NCBI GenBank assembly: GCA_020746875.1
Contig: JAGTJL010000023.1
Coordinates: forward strand, 434,001-498,000
From: Rhexocercosporidium sp. MPI-PUGE-AT-0058
Taxonomy: Eukaryota > Ascomycota > Leotiomycetes > Helotiales
Direction: 5' to 3'
Length of the DNA: 64,000 nucleotides
This document shows, piece by piece, positions 35,440 to 47,069 of this stretch (the stretch's first letter is position 1; each line of letters starts with the position of its first letter). Made by a program: the position numbers and the translations under genes. The notes beneath the pieces were generated by a model. It searched no databases, was not told the origin of the DNA, and was given only the letters and a program-made list of their open reading frames with translations.

Positions 35440-38400
35440 TCCTAACGCACTTCTTAGCGCGATTATCGAGATGTTATCGTACGACAGTCTTAGCGGTTTT
35501 AACGCAAATATTATATACTTAAAGCCTAAAGACTTCTCGTTATAAATAAATTATTTAACTCTCAGCGCTTAAATGCTTAAACTCTAGCCTTTTATTAATT
35601 TAAATACTTTAAATATAAAAATACTAATTAAAATTATTAATAAAAATCCACAGACCGCTAAGTAAATCACTTAACAAAAGAATAATCTCGCTAAATTAAA
35701 TTATATAGTAAAGACGAACGAGTATAATAAATAACTCTAGAAATAAGCGCTTAATTATTACGTAATAGTTACGTCTTCCTCAGATTAAATAATTGTAAGC
35801 TTTAACGCTTTTATTGCCCCTCTTTCCACTCGACCGTACGAGCTTATTAAGATAACCGTAAAATTTTATTAAAAAGAAGCCGAGGCTAAAGCTAAAGCGT
35901 ATATTATAAAGTACGTAATATAGCAATTATAAACCACAGTATACCTTAAGCTTTATAAATAAATTAAGAAAATAATAGGCCGCTAATTCTTTAATATAAT
36001 AGCTATATAACTCGTCGCTAAGAAAAGAGTTAATATTTAAGTACTAATTCGCACGCTTAAGATAGTTTTATATTAAATAAATATAACGATTTAAACGATA
36101 ACCCGCTAAGATTACTTATAATTTTTAAATACAAAAAACGTACAAAACTTAAAGGTTTAAATTATATAATATTAAAAGCTAATCCGTAAAGAAAACTTAT
36201 ATTATGTGCCGGAAGTGCTCGACATCCTTAATATTAACCTTTTTTTAATTATAATTAATAACTTTAATAACTTATAAGCTTAAAAGTACTTTCTTAAGAC
36301 AAAAAAAGCCGACGAGCTCGGAATACCTCTTAAATACTCCTTGAAATAGCTCGCACGACTATTTTACTTTAATTAAGTCGATCGTTAATATTAATAGCTT
36401 ATAGGTGGAAAATTAAAGCATAATCATTTCTCCACTCTTAATTTACGCTTTAATAATAATAAGACACCCGACTCGGAAGCTTTTGATTTATATAGCTAAA
36501 GATTAAATTAATTTAAAATAAAAGGAAAACCTATAGAAAAGGTATATTTATACTTAAAGGACAAAAATTATTATTAGTCTTCCTTAAACTATACTTATCT
36601 TTAAATAATAGTTTATAAAAAAGTATTTATTAAATATTAAAATAGAATAGTTTGTTTAAACTTAAAAATGAATAATTAATATTATAATAAGATTCGGCAA
36701 CGGTTTACTACGCTATAATAAAAAGCTTTTCGTAGGCAAATGAGTTTAGACAAGCTTTTCCCTTAATTAATAAAAGATCTCTTAATAAAACTAAATAAAT
36801 AAGGATTTAATAAATTAAACAAAAGGAAGTCTACCTTTCTTAAAAACCTATTAAATAAAAAAAGAATAAGCAGGACCCACGCGTACCTAGTGTTCTTGCC
36901 TAATTTAGTCGAGCATTTAGCTGCGAATATATACTCCCTTTGGAATTCACCTTATTCTTTATTAGACTTTACTTTACTAAATAACTATAGAATAACTAAT
37001 TTAATTAATAATCGTTTAATATTATTAAAAAATCTTTTATAAAATCCACTCTTAAGGATTTAATTAAGTATAGGAGCTCTTAATTGCCTATTATTAAGCG
37101 CGGAACTCGAGTCATAAAAGGAGTACTTAAAGGTTTAAATAATAAATTATTTAATCTCACGCTTTACGACGTCGTAATTATGGAAAACTTTTATATTAAT
37201 ATTATCTTTAAAACTCGTCTTTATAAGACTAGTCTTTAGTTTTATAATATAAATTACACTTTAAGATGAAATAAAGAAGGCTTATTAATTAGTAAATATT
37301 ATATAATACAATAACTAAAACGTAAATAAAACCTCGTTTTCTTTAAATATAAGCCACGTTTAATTTACTCTTCGAGTACTTATGACATACTCTTAAGCGC
37401 TATAGGAATTATAATGTTTTTAACGCTCTTTAAAAGAATGAATAAGTCGTATAAATTATTTAAAGATTATAAGCTTTTTAAAATAGACTTAAAGCGTATT
37501 TAATATTTATAAGCAAGCTATTTAAGCGCGAATGCTTTAAGGAAATTAATAAACATAACGAGAAATGTCAAAATTATTAAAGTAATAAAGAAAATTAAGT
37601 GCGAGTAATATATTTTAACTTATATTACTTAAGTAATCTTTAGACGTTTATTAAAAAGGAAATCCCTTAAACCATTTTAAAGAGTTACTTAAGATTTATT
37701 TAATTATTTAAAATACTAAAGCAATTACTCTTAGCTCCTCGTGCTCAAATGCGAATATAGTGGCTTATTTATTAATTATATATTATAAATAAAAGAATAT
37801 AATAAAGTGTTTTAATATATTAAAAGCTTTAAAGCTTAGGTTCGAAAGTAATTTAGACTCTTAATATATAAATTCAAATATAATTAAGAGAAAGCAATCA
37901 TTATAATTCGAGGATTTACGAGATATAAGAAATAAGCTAATAAGCTCGGAATTGACCTCGAGCTCTTACTAACGGCAACTTATAAGCTAAATAGCAGAGC
38001 CGAAAGAATTAGTCAAAAAGTAATTAATAAAAGTATTAAAATAAGACTATTAGCCAATCTCCCCGTGGATCTAAGTATTAAATGTGCACTCGTAAGGATT
38101 TATTTATATAATAGAAGCCTAAGGCAAGTAAATAACTGGCTGTTACTTATTAAAGTTAATAATAAGTAGTTTTGGAACTATTTTCGGTAATATAATCTAG
38201 CGCTTATTATAAGACTTACTATAGATTTTAAATTAAACTAAAATAATATTTATATATATAATTATAAAACGTATCTATTAATAATAAAGAGAGCTAAAGG
38301 ATAAGATAAAAAAGCGTTTAAAACAATTACGTATGCGTATATTAAATATTTTATAAGTTTCCACGCTTTTAATATTTATAGGATTTAAGTGCCACGTCTT

Positions 38401-41040
38401 AATAAAATAATTATCACGCGTAACGTGTGCTTTAATAAAGATAACTTTTATATTACTTTAAGTGAAAAAGTAAAGATTACAATTTAAAAAGCTAAGTCTA
38501 TTTACGATCTTATCGAGGAAGATGAGTTTATTATAAATTAAGCTATAATTATTAAGAATATTATTAAAAATATAATTATTAAAGAAAATAATGTAAATCT
38601 CTTAAGTAAAGACTTATCTTAATTATATATTAAACGAATTTAAAAATTAATTAAAAGCTTTAAGAGTCAGAACTCGAGGGTAAAAGAATATATTAATAGC
38701 TTAAGTATAATAAATAGACTTTTAACTTTGAAATATACTTTTACTCTAAAGGGCCCTCTTAAATAAAGTAAGGAATTAAGAGAAAATGCGTTAGACTAAG
38801 AGTTTACTTTAAATATAAAGCATAACTTAAAGGCATTCGACTCGCGTAAAAATATATAATTTATTAATCGAGATTCGAATGTATTATAAAATTAAGCGCG
38901 GGATCCGTTTTAATCATTATATATTAAAATTTAAATACCGTCAAGACCTCGATTATAAAAGGAGTTTTTAATAATAATTTTAATATTACATCCTTAAATT
39001 AAAGTATAAAATATTTAAACAACGGAAGCAAGACAAGCGAGAGTAACACGCTTTCAAACTATAATAAAAAAAACTCAATTAAAATCAAGTGCACCCACCA
39101 AAAGCTCGACAAAAGCAAAAAAGCCAGCTAAAAATAAAAGAAAAAGAGAAAGATTATAAAAAGATTAAAATAATAAAGTATTTATAATACTTATAACTAT
39201 CCTTAAATAAACACGCCTTAATAAAAGCAATCTTAAGCTCGAAAGTGAGCTTAATCTTAAGAGTAATTAAATCCTCGATTAATATAATAATCTTTAGTTT
39301 AAAATTAATTAAATGCTTTAAGGGCTTATACTTAATTAGTATATATTATTAAAAGAATAAAATAATCTTCGAGATTTAACGAAGACTATATACTATGTAA
39401 TTATAATAGTAATGTAAATGAGCCGTTAATTACTAAAAGAGAAGATCTTACTTTTAAAAATTAAAGTTTAAAATCTTTTATTTAAATTAAAATAATAGAG
39501 CGATTTTGAGAATTACTTAATAAAAGAGTAATTTAAAGAAGATATAAGCTTAAAGATAAGAATAATAAATAAATAAAGTTACTAGACCTTAAAAGTATTT
39601 AATTTAAGTACTATATTAACACTTGTCCCGTTTATATAAGTTTTTAAGTATAAGCTAGATTTAAAGGAATACATTTCAAAATATAAATCCCGAATTGTTA
39701 TGCGAGGTAATCTCCAAAGTAAATTAACGATTATCTCCACATACGCTAGCACGCTCTTAATTAAATCCTTTTAAATCGCTATGGCACTCGCAGCTCATTT
39801 TAACTTAAAAGTCAAGTACTTCGACGTAATTAACGCGTTTATTAACGCTCTTTAAAATATAAACGGTAAAACCGTATATTATAAATTCCTTTTAGGTTTT
39901 AATAAGCTTAAATATATATTATAAGTTAATCGCGCTCTTTACGAGATGCGTAACTCTCCGTATTTATAATATAAATATATTAATAAAACATTAATAAATT
40001 TAAGGCTGATTTTATACTTAGAGGAACCGTGTATATTCACAGACCTTACTCATAAAATCCTTATTCTCTTTTACGTAGATAATATTTAAGTGTTTTACTA
40101 TTGAGACAACTTAAAGCTTAAATAAGATTTTATTAAGCGATTAAATTAAGCGTACGATATATATAATCTTAAAGATATTAAACAATTCTTAGGGATTAAA
40201 ATAATACGCGATAAAAAGCGTAAGATTATCTCTTTAGTTTATAGTTAATATATTAAGAAGATTACTTAAAAGTTTAAGTAAATTAATAAGAAGTGTCTTA
40301 CGATACCGCTCCCTTAAATCGATCTTATTAAGTATAAGGGATAAGCTTTAAAGAAATATATTAAAGCTTATTAAAAGAGAATTAAGTCGGTATTATATAT
40401 AGCGATTATTATAAAACTAAACGTAGCTTTTGCGACTATTTAACTTTTATAATTCGCGACAAATCCTAATCTAGAGCATTTTATAATTATATATTAATTC
40501 ATTCGTTACTTATTTAATACGCGCTTTTTAAGCATTATATACGGAGGTAGTTAAGAGAAAGCGCTTTATATTATTTTAAATATATCTTTCGCAAATAACG
40601 TCGAAACTCGGAAGTCATTTTAAGGTTATATAATTTTATTATTTAGCGGGCTAATAATTTAAAAAGCATTAAGGTAATTTATAATTATTACGTTAATTAT
40701 TAAAACAAAACTATTAATATTAAAATATATTAAAAAAAAAGCCATAGCTTTTTAACGATTCTTTTAAAACTTAACTCTTAATATTTATAAAACTTAGGAA
40801 ATTTTTTATAATAATTAATAAACGATTAAACTAATTATAAATAACATTAAGAGGATTACTATTAAACTTCGCTATATAAATATTTAAAATATATGGCTTA
40901 AGTAAGAATATGCTCGTAAATCATTTAAAGTAATATATTTTCTAACCGTTAATATACTTATTAATAAGCTCACGAAGAATCTGTCTCGCTAGAAATTCGA
41001 GCTTTTTAAAGCACTTTTAAATTTTAATAATTATTAATCT
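35440..41040 (+). pseudogene. Ty1/copia Gag-Pol pseudogene
   Basis: Gag-like sequence at about 35450-36600 starts with LSGFNANIIYLKPKDF. A protease/GAG-pre-integrase zone is marked by LYDVVIMENFYINIIFKTRL at about 37160-37240. The integrase C-terminal part near 38080-38180 includes IYLYNRSLRQVNNW. The RT is at about 39780-40100: KYFDVINAFINA holds the first catalytic Asp at 39810-39845, then NRALYEMRNSPYL, then FYVDNI near 40072 for the usual YVDD. RNase H ends with WL..EYARKSFKVIYF and INKLTKNLSR at about 40890-41000. Copia Pol has integrase before RT, as here. Stops are nearly all TAA/TAG created by RIP. Confidence 0.9.
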
Positions 41041-41049
41041 TAAATTAAA

Positions 41050-43240
41050 GAGTTTTAAATACATTTATTAAAAGCATATTAAGAATATTTTTATATAATC
41101 TTTTATTTATAAAACTTTTTTAATTTAATATTTTAAGTATTCGCGCTCTAAAAACGCCGAACGTAAACGCGAAATCCAACCCGAGCTTAGGCAAAGTCTA
41201 CTTAAATCTAGCTTAAGCCTAAGTAAAAATTATTTAAATCCGGCCTAAGCTTATAAATAATCCACTAAAAGCGCAAAAAATCCACTTAAGCTTAGATTAG
41301 TAAGTAGCTATTGTCTTTAAGACCTTCGCGAACTTCTCTAAACCTTATGCAAAATTATTAAACTCCGCCAAAAATCCCGTATTAATATTAATATTATTAT
41401 TAAAGTCATCCTTTTTATTACGCTTTAGACTTAGCTTCTGGGAGTACATTAGAAAATCTAATTTTATGTCTTTATTAGACTTATTATTACTCGCCAAGTC
41501 TTTTATTAAAGCTTTTAAAGTAGTTTTATATTTCTTAATATTTTATGAATTAATTAATGAAATGCTCGATTAATCATAATGTAATTATTATACTTTTTTA
41601 TTATTAGAGTTTATAGCTGCAATTAATCTTCTGCCATACTTAAGCACATCTTCCGTAGCGAAATCGCACTTATAACTAAAAGTATAATTATAATATTAAC
41701 TTCTAGTAACGAAAGTATTAATAAAGTAATATTTATAATTACTACGGCCATAAATAGCAGCGCGAATATATAATAAATAAGGATTTACAAACTCCTTTTT
41801 TAAATCTTAATTAATATAAATAAAATAAATTATTAATAAAAAGCAAGCTTTAAAATAATATATATATATCTCGAGCGCGCTTAATAAGAGAGCGAGACTT
41901 AAATGAAGTGCGAGACGACTTACGTTTTTTCAAAGTTAATAAAAAATAAGTGCGAGTCTTAAAAGCAAGAAGAAGGGCAAGAAAGGGAGTCGAACTAAGA
42001 CGCGAAACGCGCGAAATAAAAAGGATATATTAAAAGCTATTTTTATTTAATATAATAACGCTTTTATTTAATGTAACTAATAATAGTAAAGTATTAAAAG
42101 AACGCGTGGGAGTCTTCTTAAATAGCGAGCTTAATTTAGCACGAAAAGATTAAAGGAGAATTAGCTTATTATTAAAGTCATTAATAAGCATATTTTTATT
42201 TTTACGTAAAGAAAAATATTATTAATTATTTTTAAAATCTATTTTAATAACTAAACGAGTAAGAGGAGGATTATTAAGAAGCTTATTAACAAACTTATTA
42301 TTAAACACTTCTTAGTTATTAAACTTATTTTCAAAATCTTATAATATAATTATTAATAATTAATTTAACGGTATTAAGGTCACTTAAAATTAAAAAAGAA
42401 CTTACTTAGCGAGCTGCAATTTAATTATTAATGCGCGCAGTCGCTACTCTAGAAGCTTTAAGAGATATAATTAGTAATCGAGGAGAATTTATTAAAAGAG
42501 GTAAAAGATTAAAAGATAGAAAAAAGAAATAAATAAGTAAATAGGCACGCGAGCATAAAGTGCGTTAATATTAAGTAAAGGTTAATTATAATAATACAAA
42601 GGTCGATATATATATATCCCTAAGGGTGATTATGATCGCGTTATTACGGAACGGGACGCTTAAATTAATAATAAACCTATTAACTTAAGAGGCGGCGTAT
42701 TATATAAGCTAATAAGAGGCTGGCACACCCCGTTGCGGCTTCTTATTATATATAGCAATTACTTTAAAAGGACTAAATTTATTAATTATAACTTAGTAAC
42801 TTAATAATTAGACGGGACGACACGAGATCTTAGCTGTAAACCGAACCTTACTTCAGCCCTACTTTTAAAACCTGCGATTTACACGCGTTAAACACGATAA
42901 TTAAGATCTTATTTATTTAATTACTATAGCTTAGTTATATTTTTAAATCTTATTTATTTAATTATATATAATTTAAATACGTGTTTATATTCTTATTTAT
43001 TATTAATATTAATTGCTTAGTAAATTACTTATATTAATATATAAAGTCCTTGTATATTATATTTTTAAAGTACGTATTAATATTTTCATTTATTATAATA
43101 TCTTAAGAGTATTAATTTACTGCTCGACGCCATACTTTTATTAAGAATTAATATATATATTTAAAGAGTTTGTATTACATTTCTTAATTATTTGTGCGCC
43201 TTTAAATAATAAGGCTTGTTTATATAACGGAGCCTTATTA
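41050..43240 (+). other. Long 3' non-coding part of copia element 1
   Basis: About 2.2 kb after RNase H. Near 41150-41310 there are repeated AATCC.CTTAAGC/TAAGCTTA-type motifs. Around 42640-42760 and 42810-42890 are less mutated, GC-richer patches (for example GGCTGGCACACCCCGTTGCGG). No coding domain was recognised on either strand, and no nested element ends were seen. Confidence 0.45.
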
Positions 43241-43248
43241 TAGGGGTG

Positions 43249-43437
43249 TGTCGCGCCCTAGCGTAATCTATTAGTTATGTATATGCTTTCGTAAGTACTC
43301 ACGTGTATATATACTCGGGTCACAGTCCTCTCTTATAAAGGATAACGCTTACTTTAATACATTTTTTGAACCCTTACTCTCCACGTTAATCGTAGAGCTC
43401 TTGAACCACTAAAAGCCTGCTCCACTTCTGTACGACA
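43249..43437 (+). repeat. 3' LTR of copia element 1
   Basis: Same length as the 5' copy. Its right (outer) edge keeps CTGCTCCACTTCTGTACGACA. A short purine run (TAGGGGTG) precedes it at 43241-43248, a probable polypurine tract. Confidence 0.94.
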
Positions 43438-43770
43438 TTAAGTATATGCCCCCGAGGCTAGCGCCCGGAAGGGGGGTGGGGTGCGGGGTTCTTGATTTTG
43501 GGCATACGTAGATTTAAGCACATGCTCTTGAGACATACTGTATACTCGGAAGGGTAGGGGTGCGACCCTTCTTTATCAATATTTATTTAGGTATACGCAA
43601 ATCTAAGCATATGCCCTCGAGATAAGCGACGGTGGGTAACTTTATTATGTAACTTTAATTTTAGGTATACACAGATTTACGGATATACCCTAAGATAACC
43701 TGAGAGGAGGCGGAGGTAAGGGTGCGGCATTCTGTGTAGACTTAATCTTAGGCATACGCAAATGTGGCTG
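43438..43770 (+). repeat. Degenerate minisatellite, forward arm (right of copia)
   Basis: Three to four units with AAGTATATGCCC, AAGCACATGCTCTTGAG, AAGCATATGCCCTCGAG and GGATATACCCTAAGAT, about 85-105 bp apart. Each is followed by a GC-rich spacer and an ATTTTAGGTATAC-like box. These are better preserved than the left arm and give the best view of the unit. Confidence 0.78.
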
Positions 43771-44690
43771 TGGCGGGCTCTATTAACTAACATTAGAATG
43801 CTTATTTGAATTAAGCTAATAGTGATACTAGTAATTTCATACAGATTCCCGGGCGCGTTAGGACATGCTTAAAAGCTTTCAAAGTATATTTTCTTATCCG
43901 GTCTTTCTCCGGGCAGATCTGATAAAGCTTCCTTCTTGCTTATGCACCGAGGTTACACTAAAAAAAAAAGGCGATGCTGCCGCCAGAGGCTATTAGTTGA
44001 CTTAGCTAGTCCTTTTATACAGACCTAATTTTAGGCTTCAGATATGTCAAGCGACGACTTACAGTACCCCGAAATAAGTCTCCGTGATTAGCCGATTTTA
44101 CAGCAAAAGACCCCTCTAATACTTTACCGTGTTTAAGAATTAAGCTGAAAACTTTATATTACTAAAGTTATGAGCCTTTTTATTTTAACCTCAAATTATA
44201 TAATAAGGGTTTTTTATAAGTATATATATATCTTATATTATCTAATAAAAAAGAATATTCTAAGTGTCCTAAAAATTCATATTTTTACTAGTAAAAATCG
44301 CTTATTTTTAGCCTTAGAACTTTTGCTCTTTTATTACTACGGAACCAGTTATTTAATAAAGTAAATAATTAATCAAAATAAAATAAACTACTCGAAATAA
44401 TTAAGGCTTTAATTTTTAAATATTATTATACAGTCGCTTGCAAAATCGGCTTCGTCCCTCCGCCCTCAAAAAAATTGTGAGCACAGACCACCTCACCCAA
44501 TTCTGCGTAACGCCATGGCATAGGCATAAAAAAGCGAAGCTGCTAGGATATTCTAGGCTCACCGATCTAGTATGTTTACAAATATATAAAAGTATTTAAC
44601 TTCGAAAGTAGCATTAGTTATAATATATGAAGAATAGCTCTCTAAAGCCCTTTTTTATCAAAGTTAGAAAATTAAAAAGAATATGGATCA
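43771..44690. other. Transition zone, no gene recognised
   Basis: Base composition shifts from RIPed repeat towards normal DNA. Unrepeated, moderately GC-containing stretches (43820-44130 and 44440-44560) alternate with AT-rich ones. Short open frames here lack any family signal. Confidence 0.45.
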
Positions 44691-44704
44691 CTTAACTATT
44701 CCGA

Positions 44705-45010
44705 TGTGACAGTTCTCAAAAGCCAAGAGCAGCAGCGTCTATCTGTTTCTTCAATAGCTATTACTACCTTGGCGCCTTTCTTGGGGCCCTTCTCGAGTAG
44801 AGGCCGAGTGCAGTAGTGTGAATCCGTACTATTAGCTGCTGCTGTGTAGTAGCTTAAGCCTGTTCTCGGCGGCCCGGTAGAGTAGCGTTTGTTCGTCTTG
44901 ATCAGCTGCCGTTATATTAGCCTCCTTCTCGAGTAGCTGCTTAACGACCTCGACGTGCCCGTTTACGGCGGCCTGGTGGAGTGGCGTCTGTCCATCTTGA
45001 TCAGCAACTA
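44705..45010 (-). pseudogene. Ankyrin-repeat protein fragment (relic)
   Basis: On the minus strand, 45008-44800 reads two consecutive ankyrin repeats: DQDGQTPLHQAAVNGHVEVV with KQLLEKEANI, then DQDEQTLLYRAAENRLKLL. The consensus TPLHxAAxxGHxxVVxxLL is clear. A stop follows, and after a frame change a remnant LLEKGPKKGAKVV is visible. The two repeats share DQDxQT, pointing to recent tandem duplication. Ankyrin arrays of this kind occur in many fungal proteins, including NLR-like ones. No partner domain remains: both sides fade into unrelated AT-rich sequence. It lies downstream of the membrane-protein gene on the same strand. Confidence 0.8.
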
Positions 45011-45149
45011 AGATTGAATTATACTTAACTTATATTATTAGATCCTCAAAAGGTAGCAATTTAATATATAGAGTGGCCCATAAACATTCTCTAAGATATA
45101 TTATAACTATACTCGAAATCCTCAGCCCTTAGTACAGTAGACTCTCTAC

Positions 45150-47069
45150 TCATAGTTCTGTAACCGATGATACATAATCAAGTTGAGCTTGTCCAATACT
45201 AGGGTTGACTTCAACCTTTCCTGAGATTCTTTTCAACGGTTCTCCTGCTTCGCTAATCGTACTAAGACGCATCTCTCTTATATAAGATTTCCAATCGGCA
45301 CCTAGCTTAAACAGTGCGAAGCTATCTAGAGTCGACGTCCAACGATTTTTAGAATTTATAAATAGAGAAAGCAATAAGGTGAATCCAACAGGAGCAAAAA
45401 GTATAGCGATTGCTATCCAGCGAGACACCACACCATACGATAAGAGGACCTCAGACTTGAATACCACACCAGCAACGGAGCCATTTTGGAAAAAGGAAAC
45501 GTCTCTAATAAGCGTTGCTAGTGGTACTATAAAACAATCAATTCCGAACTCGTAAAATTCAACCATCGGAGATGTTAATTTCACATCGCCTGCTGTATAG
45601 AAAAGTGGGAGAGGCCGTGCTTTTCTTTCGGAATTTGTAAACCATAGGAACCCATTCGATACTAGGATATCGGAGGAATCTCCAAGCCCATAATGGAAAA
45701 AGTGAACAAAGGATTCCATGCTGAGATTGAGTAACTGGGCTGGAGTAGTTTGCAATACAGTCGAAGCATAAGACGTTGTCGGATCGGTGTATTGTCTGCT
45801 AAGCGTATTGATAGTCGCTCGGGAGAAGGATACTGAGATATTACACCATCGAACGTTAGCATACCCCGACGGGTTTTGGACTGCCAACTGTATGGTGGCC
45901 GTGGCGGAGTTTAGGTCCTCTGAAGATTCAATACTAGCGCAGCTCAAAGTCTGCATAGCGCAATAATCTTCACATAGTTGAGGTGACCGATTTGTTGACC
46001 AGCTTGAACAAATACTATTATTTGCTCGTGATTTTGAGCAGTCATCGTTACACCTCAAGGAATAAAGGCCCTCGACGTTGGAAGCAGTGTTGTTGTGGAA
46101 GCTGAAGCTCAGAGTTGGACCACCTGTATCATTTTGCGGGCCATGGCCTGAAACAAACTTGGAGGAGTTGTAGATATAAGAACCACAACTGGCAGAGGTT
46201 AAAGTGAATCCAATGCTGGGAAACTCAGCATTAATATCCTCAAAGAGCGGTGTGTGAAGAGGAGCGCGCAGGTCACCAGGAGACTCAAATGAGCTTAGGG
46301 TGCCAAAGCCCCCTGAATCTGTCAGATTATGAACAAATGGTCCTCCTCTCATCCACTTCTCTCCATTTCGCAAGGCGGATAAGGTGTCTGAATATGGAAG
46401 TTTCAGGCCACCCGCAGCCACAGAGGCGGTAATTTGCCGGGATTCCCAACGTTGGGCACTGGAAAAAGTGTAGGCAAATGCCAGAAGTGGGAATCCGATA
46501 TAAGAACATCCAGCTATCACTGCTAGAAGCCACCAGCGTTTGGAAATCGATTTCAGTTGAACGCCCGTAGTCGCCGCGATACACCATCCAAAAACCCCTG
46601 CCCAAGTTCGATCTGCCAATAAGAACAGTTCGACCACAGTTCCTGTGCCCTGAGTTGATGAAGGCCTCGAGAGCTGCTGTTCCACGGCACGTGCGTTGTC
46701 ATCCAAGGCGGGTTCCGACGCACTCGCGTTGTGGTCAGGAAGGCTTTGGGACGGCATGCTCTCCGTGGGTCTTTGTTGCATCATCCACGGGACAAAGGAC
46801 GCCAATGTTGCTGTCATGACGGGGACATGGGCGACAGTTAAGGCGGACCGGAAGAATGCTAGAGCTGCAAAATTTTGTTCCCTGCGATTTGTGCCTCTCG
46901 GGCCCATGATATTGTGACGACATTTGAATTGTGCTGAACAAGATGACATCTCCAAGAGGAAGATATACGCCGAGAGAAGAACAGCCCATGCTAGGATCAA
47001 GACCGTGTAGCGGTGATAGCTTTGAAATCCATGACCACGAGGCCTTTCGTACGCACTATTTGTAGCCAT
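45150..47069 (-). CDS. Orphan multi-pass membrane protein, 639 residues
   Basis: The only intact protein-coding gene in the window: one uninterrupted 1920-bp frame with balanced base composition and no RIP damage. I do not recognise a functional family. Visible features are a hydrophobic segment at residues 21-40; weaker ones at about 70-97 and 147-171; a strong one at 179-202; a large polar region at about 205-545; and a hydrophobic segment at 549-571 followed by a roughly 68-residue tail. The polar region carries eight N-glycosylation sequons (N248, N301, N313, N326, N350, N410, N448, N529) and clustered cysteines (295, 340, 344, 354, 366, 370, 377, 409). It is therefore probably extracytoplasmic and disulfide-bonded. 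Residues 100-140 are low-complexity (Ser/Pro/Gln). The start ATG has A at -3 and G at +4. Similar topology is common among uncharacterised ascomycete membrane proteins. Introns are not evident. Confidence 0.88.
   Translation of the reverse strand: MATNSAYERPRGHGFQSYHRYTVLILAWAVLLSAYIFLLEMSSCSAQFKCRHNIMGPRGTNRREQNFAALAFFRSALTVAHVPVMTATLASFVPWMMQQRPTESMPSQSLPDHNASASEPALDDNARAVEQQLSRPSSTQGTGTVVELFLLADRTWAGVFGWCIAATTGVQLKSISKRWWLLAVIAGCSYIGFPLLAFAYTFSSAQRWESRQITASVAAGGLKLPYSDTLSALRNGEKWMRGGPFVHNLTDSGGFGTLSSFESPGDLRAPLHTPLFEDINAEFPSIGFTLTSASCGSYIYNSSKFVSGHGPQNDTGGPTLSFSFHNNTASNVEGLYSLRCNDDCSKSRANNSICSSWSTNRSPQLCEDYCAMQTLSCASIESSEDLNSATATIQLAVQNPSGYANVRWCNISVSFSRATINTLSRQYTDPTTSYASTVLQTTPAQLLNLSMESFVHFFHYGLGDSSDILVSNGFLWFTNSERKARPLPLFYTAGDVKLTSPMVEFYEFGIDCFIVPLATLIRDVSFFQNGSVAGVVFKSEVLLSYGVVSRWIAIAILFAPVGFTLLLSLFINSKNRWTSTLDSFALFKLGADWKSYIREMRLSTISEAGEPLKRISGKVEVNPSIGQAQLDYVSSVTEL

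Larger units (their letters stand above)
35136..43437 (+). mobile_element. Ty1/copia LTR retrotransposon (8302 bp) inserted in minisatellite
   Basis: LTRs of exactly 189 bp (35136-35324, 43249-43437) start TGTCGCGCCCTAG and end TACGACA, so TG...CA. A perfect 5-bp duplication TTAAG flanks them (35131-35135 and 43438-43442), and the empty site is visible as a minisatellite unit. The coding order Gag, protease, integrase, RT, RNase H on the plus strand is that of copia elements. About 2.2 kb separate the RNase H end (about 41040) from the 3' LTR, which is long for this group. Confidence 0.94.

Noticed and set aside
46250..46989. Several frames of 60-92 codons within 45.1-47.1 kb
   Set aside because: All are shadows of the 639-codon gene in other frames.
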